From the NCBI GenBank assembly GCA_018401735.1, contig JAGYKI010000017.1, positions 1 to 64,000 on the forward strand: a DNA stretch of 64,000 nt, read 5' to 3'. This DNA is from Schleiferiaceae bacterium (GTDB lineage Bacteria; Bacteroidota; Bacteroidia; Flavobacteriales; Schleiferiaceae). Positions 60,957 through 64,000 of the stretch are shown piece by piece (the first letter of the stretch is position 1; every line of letters begins with the position of its first letter). Both the position numbers and the translations under genes were made by a program. The notes beneath the pieces were generated by a model, which saw only the letters and a program-made list of their open reading frames with translations, made no database searches and was not told the DNA's origin.

Positions 60957-62252
60957 TTATTGATTTTCTTTAGGGAGGATAATGGTAAAGCAGCTTCCTT
61001 TGTTTAAAGCGCTGCGCACAATGATTTCACCTTTCATTTTTTGTATAAACTCTTGGCAAAGTAAAAGCCCTAATCCCACCCCTTTTTCATTGGCGGTGCC
61101 CATCGTAATTTCACGGCCCTTGGTAAAAAGTCGCTCGAGTTGCCGCTTATCCATGCCTAAGCCATTGTCTTCAATTTCAATATGAATAGAATCTTGGAAC
61201 TCATAAGATCGCAATTTTACCCAGCCATTTTGGGGGCTAAATTTTATGGCATTGCTAATAAGGTTGCGCAAGGTTAGTTCCAAAACTTGCTTGTCGGCTA
61301 AAACTTTTGGATCCTGATTATTAACTAATATATGGATGCTAATTTTCTTTGCCTTTGCCAGACTTTCCATTGTATCGTTAACGCGATCGGCAATTTCTTT
61401 AATGCTTACCCCTTCGATAGTATAAGCTTTGTCTTCGCGACGCGACCATTCCAATAAATTATCAAGCAGGGTGCGACTGCCACGTGTAAGTTTTAGTAAT
61501 TCTTTTTGTAATTCTTTTTGGGTATCTGGGCTTATCTCATCTTGCTCCAGCACACTCATAAAGCCTTCAATGGCATTTAAAGGGTTGCGTAAATCGTGAC
61601 CTATAATAGAAAAAAGCCGGTCTTTTTGCTCATTTAAATCCCGCATTTCTTGCAGCTGTTCTTGAATGAGTCTATTGCTTTGTTTCAATTCTTCTCCTTC
61701 GGCGGAAGCCTTATCTGCCATAGAGCGATAGGCGGCCATTAACAAGCTGAGACCAAAGTATAATACTGCTGTAAAAAGCAGGTAACCAATGAAATAAATA
61801 AAATGGAGCGCAGTTATTTCTTCACTTTTCAGAAAGATGAAATAAACCCCTAAAAGGGTGAAAAATAGGTAGTAGATTAATTTCCAGCGCTGATTGGGAG
61901 CGCAAAGTTGAGCAACAAAAAACCCGATTATTAGGCCGTAAAAACCAGGGCTGCTAATCCCCTTAAAGTAGCTAAAGCTTAGATAAGCGGTGAAACTAAC
62001 GGATAGAACAAAAACCCACTGACTGTAAAGCGTTTTACCACGTTTGAAACCCAAATAATAACTACTGGCGAAAATTAAAGAAGAAGTGAGTAAGCCCAAA
62101 GCCAAATTGCTATTGCCATAGATGAAAATACTGAGGCATAATATCAGCATCGCCAAACTAGAGAAGAGGCTAAAACCGTTTAAAAGACGGCTTTCAATTG
62201 GCAGGTCTTTATTATTTCCAATTAACTTATTGAGCCAAGCTATGGTTTGCAT
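60957..62252 (-). CDS. Membrane-bound sensor histidine kinase
   Basis: TM helices, LFSIIGHDLRNPLNAIEGF H-box, [31 protein letters not shown]. Confidence 0.95.
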   Translation of the reverse strand: MQTIAWLNKLIGNNKDLPIESRLLNGFSLFSSLAMLILCLSIFIYGNSNLALGLLTSSLIFASSYYLGFKRGKTLYSQWVFVLSVSFTAYLSFSYFKGISSPGFYGLIIGFFVAQLCAPNQRWKLIYYLFFTLLGVYFIFLKSEEITALHFIYFIGYLLFTAVLYFGLSLLMAAYRSMADKASAEGEELKQSNRLIQEQLQEMRDLNEQKDRLFSIIGHDLRNPLNAIEGFMSVLEQDEISPDTQKELQKELLKLTRGSRTLLDNLLEWSRREDKAYTIEGVSIKEIADRVNDTMESLAKAKKISIHILVNNQDPKVLADKQVLELTLRNLISNAIKFSPQNGWVKLRSYEFQDSIHIEIEDNGLGMDKRQLERLFTKGREITMGTANEKGVGLGLLLCQEFIQKMKGEIIVRSALNKGSCFTIILPKENQ

Positions 62253-62367
62253 TATTGCATTGCATTAAGTCCATAAAGTTACGCTTTAATGCCCTGAGGG
62301 CCATTATGAATGTAGCGAAAATAATTGCGATAAATTTTGATGGTAATCAGACTGAGAGCTAAGCAAA

Positions 62368-62395
62368 AAAATCCTCGCTTTGGGGCGAGGATTTT
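62368..62395. terminator. Rho-independent terminator
   Basis: AAAATCCTCGC-TTTGGG-GCGAGGATTTT. Confidence 0.85.
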
Positions 62396-62594
62396 ACTCT
62401 GTATAGAGGGGTATAGATAGGGACATGTTGCTTATCTAAAAAAGATTTCCCTTTTCGATGCTCAAATGTCCATCAATTGAGGCGCATTCTCTTTTAAATT
62501 CGATAAAGGGCTACATGTGTTCGTTTAAGGGTAGGGCTAATTTTTAGAGATCATAATTGTAATTTCACATCTTGCGAAAGCGCCTAAAACAAAA

Positions 62595-62621
62595 AGCCCT
62601 GTGCAATTAAAACACAGGGCT
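62595..62621 (-). terminator. Rho-independent terminator of the LruC-domain gene
   Basis: AGCCCTGTG-CAATTAAAA-CACAGGGCT with A-run. Confidence 0.85.
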
Positions 62622-62647
62622 CTTCTAATCAATCGAAATAATATCTT

Positions 62648-64000
62648 CTAGTAGATGAATTGGCTTTTACGGTTACCTGCTTCATCGGTAAACCAATTGG
62701 TGTTTAGGCTTCCGCCAGATACGGCCCAAGTAGAGAAGTAGCTGTAAGCATCGTTTATAGGGCTGTATTCTACAGGGTAAGCAAAGCGTTCTGCAATGTT
62801 AATAGCCCATGGTAAACCGTTCGCCGTTTTGTAGTAATATTCGTTGCCGGCATCACTTGCGTCGGCTTCCGTTCCGAATAGATTTAAATCGGCTAAATCG
62901 GTAGGAGCTTTATCGGCTAAATGTATTTCACGACCTCTAGTGCCATTAGCAAAGATGAAGGCGTTGTAGGGAGGTAAGCCAATGTTGGCTTGTACTTGCG
63001 GAGTTTTAAAGTCGATTATATTACTCACAGTGGTAGGGGCAACGGTAGTTTCGTTTTTAATGGTATTGATGAATTTAGTGCCTTGATTTGGCATTACATT
63101 AAAAACATTATCGAAAGCTATAATTGTAGCGTTGGTTTGGCCTTGTTCGGTGCCATTGCCATTAAGACTAATGAGTGATTCTTGTAAATCTTGGCCACTT
63201 ACCGTCCTGATGGCATTGGAAGCTAAGTTTTCGAATTCAAAGCCAAAGCCATTTTTAAAACCTGCTCCTACTGCTCTAACCGTCCAATCTGCTTCCACTG
63301 AAACCAGCTTGTTGTTTCCGTCTAAAATGTGGTCAACTTCATAGTCAATTACCATGTCGTTAAAGTCGTAGTCACCTTGTGATGGCCATAAATCTTCGTA
63401 AGCAAGTGATCCAGTATAAGTGTTGCGAATTGCGCGGCTAGCGTCACAAGGAAAGTCATCTGCATCATCGGATACCCCGTCGTTGTCGCAATCTGCCTTA
63501 GGAGTAATGGCAGGAACACCAGTTAAATCTATATTAGTCCAAGGATTAGCAGTAGCGTAAAAAATAAGATCGTTGAAGTCGTTGTCGCTGTGAGTGGAAC
63601 GCGTTTGATCTTCAAAGCCATTGATTAAAAGTTCACGGGCATAGTCTACAAATTGAACGGAATGCTGACGTAAGTTCGCATTCGTTTCCATAGTGTTGAA
63701 ATCGTTGCGAGAAAAGTATTTGGTGGCATTCACATCTACACCAGTGCCGTTGAAAGCATTTTGAAATAATACCCAACTAATGGTTTTACCGCCTTGGAAA
63801 GTTCCAAGTTTCACCTTATCACCGGCTTGTAATTTACCTTTTGATCCATCTAATGAAGCGTTAGGAAGAATAATGAAAATCGAGTCAATATCACTTTGAT
63901 TTGCAGGTGGGTTGTTACTGTCGAAAACGTAGTAGGCAAGAGCGTTTCTGTAGGCTGCACCTTCTCCTAAAAAGGTTACCCAAACATCGCTGGTGCCAGT
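62648..64000 (-). CDS. LruC domain-containing protein (DUF4114-like repeat region), 5' end beyond window
   Basis: YEDLWPSQGDYDFNDMVIDYEVDH LruC motif; frame stays open through the window edge (TGTSDVWVTFLGEGAAYRNALAYYVFDSNNPPANQSDIDSIFIILPNASLDGSKGKLQAGDKVKLG...). Confidence 0.88.
   Translation of the reverse strand, partial: TGTSDVWVTFLGEGAAYRNALAYYVFDSNNPPANQSDIDSIFIILPNASLDGSKGKLQAGDKVKLGTFQGGKTISWVLFQNAFNGTGVDVNATKYFSRNDFNTMETNANLRQHSVQFVDYARELLINGFEDQTRSTHSDNDFNDLIFYATANPWTNIDLTGVPAITPKADCDNDGVSDDADDFPCDASRAIRNTYTGSLAYEDLWPSQGDYDFNDMVIDYEVDHILDGNNKLVSVEADWTVRAVGAGFKNGFGFEFENLASNAIRTVSGQDLQESLISLNGNGTEQGQTNATIIAFDNVFNVMPNQGTKFINTIKNETTVAPTTVSNIIDFKTPQVQANIGLPPYNAFIFANGTRGREIHLADKAPTDLADLNLFGTEADASDAGNEYYYKTANGLPWAINIAERFAYPVEYSPINDAYSYFSTWAVSGGSLNTNWFTDEAGNRKSQFIY

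Overview
This 64 kb window looks like a chromosomal segment of a Bacteroidota genome, probably a marine Flavobacteriales-type organism. The evidence is T9SS C-terminal sorting domains, LytTR/propeller two-component proteins, TANNTTTG-like promoters and a kynurenine pathway. It is densely coding and mostly housekeeping: purEK, gcvP, kynU-kmo, nth, dsbD, tilS-pabB, lpdA, prfB, recA, comM/yifB, ptrB and mlaEF-like genes. Interspersed are lineage-specific surface and secreted proteins and lipoproteins. No rRNA, tRNA, CRISPR array, prophage or transposase gene was recognised. The most interesting signal is a dispersed intergenic repeat family. There are two full ~250-260 bp copies in opposite orientation (16657-16917 and 41579-41826) and at least three solo or partial ends (1-43, 3391-3430, 31947-31993). 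They have ~30 bp terminal inverted repeats and two internal hairpin arms. Comparing the two full copies shows base changes that preserve pairing, so this is a candidate undescribed MITE or structured element. Other points: a nonsense-disrupted YoeB-like toxin remnant, a sensor kinase with no ordinary start codon near its signal peptide, a HhH/beta-barrel fusion gene coupled to a PorV-like gene, and an apparently inactivated gluzincin/TolB/barrel fusion. All calls are from reading sequence and the supplied translations; no database search was run.
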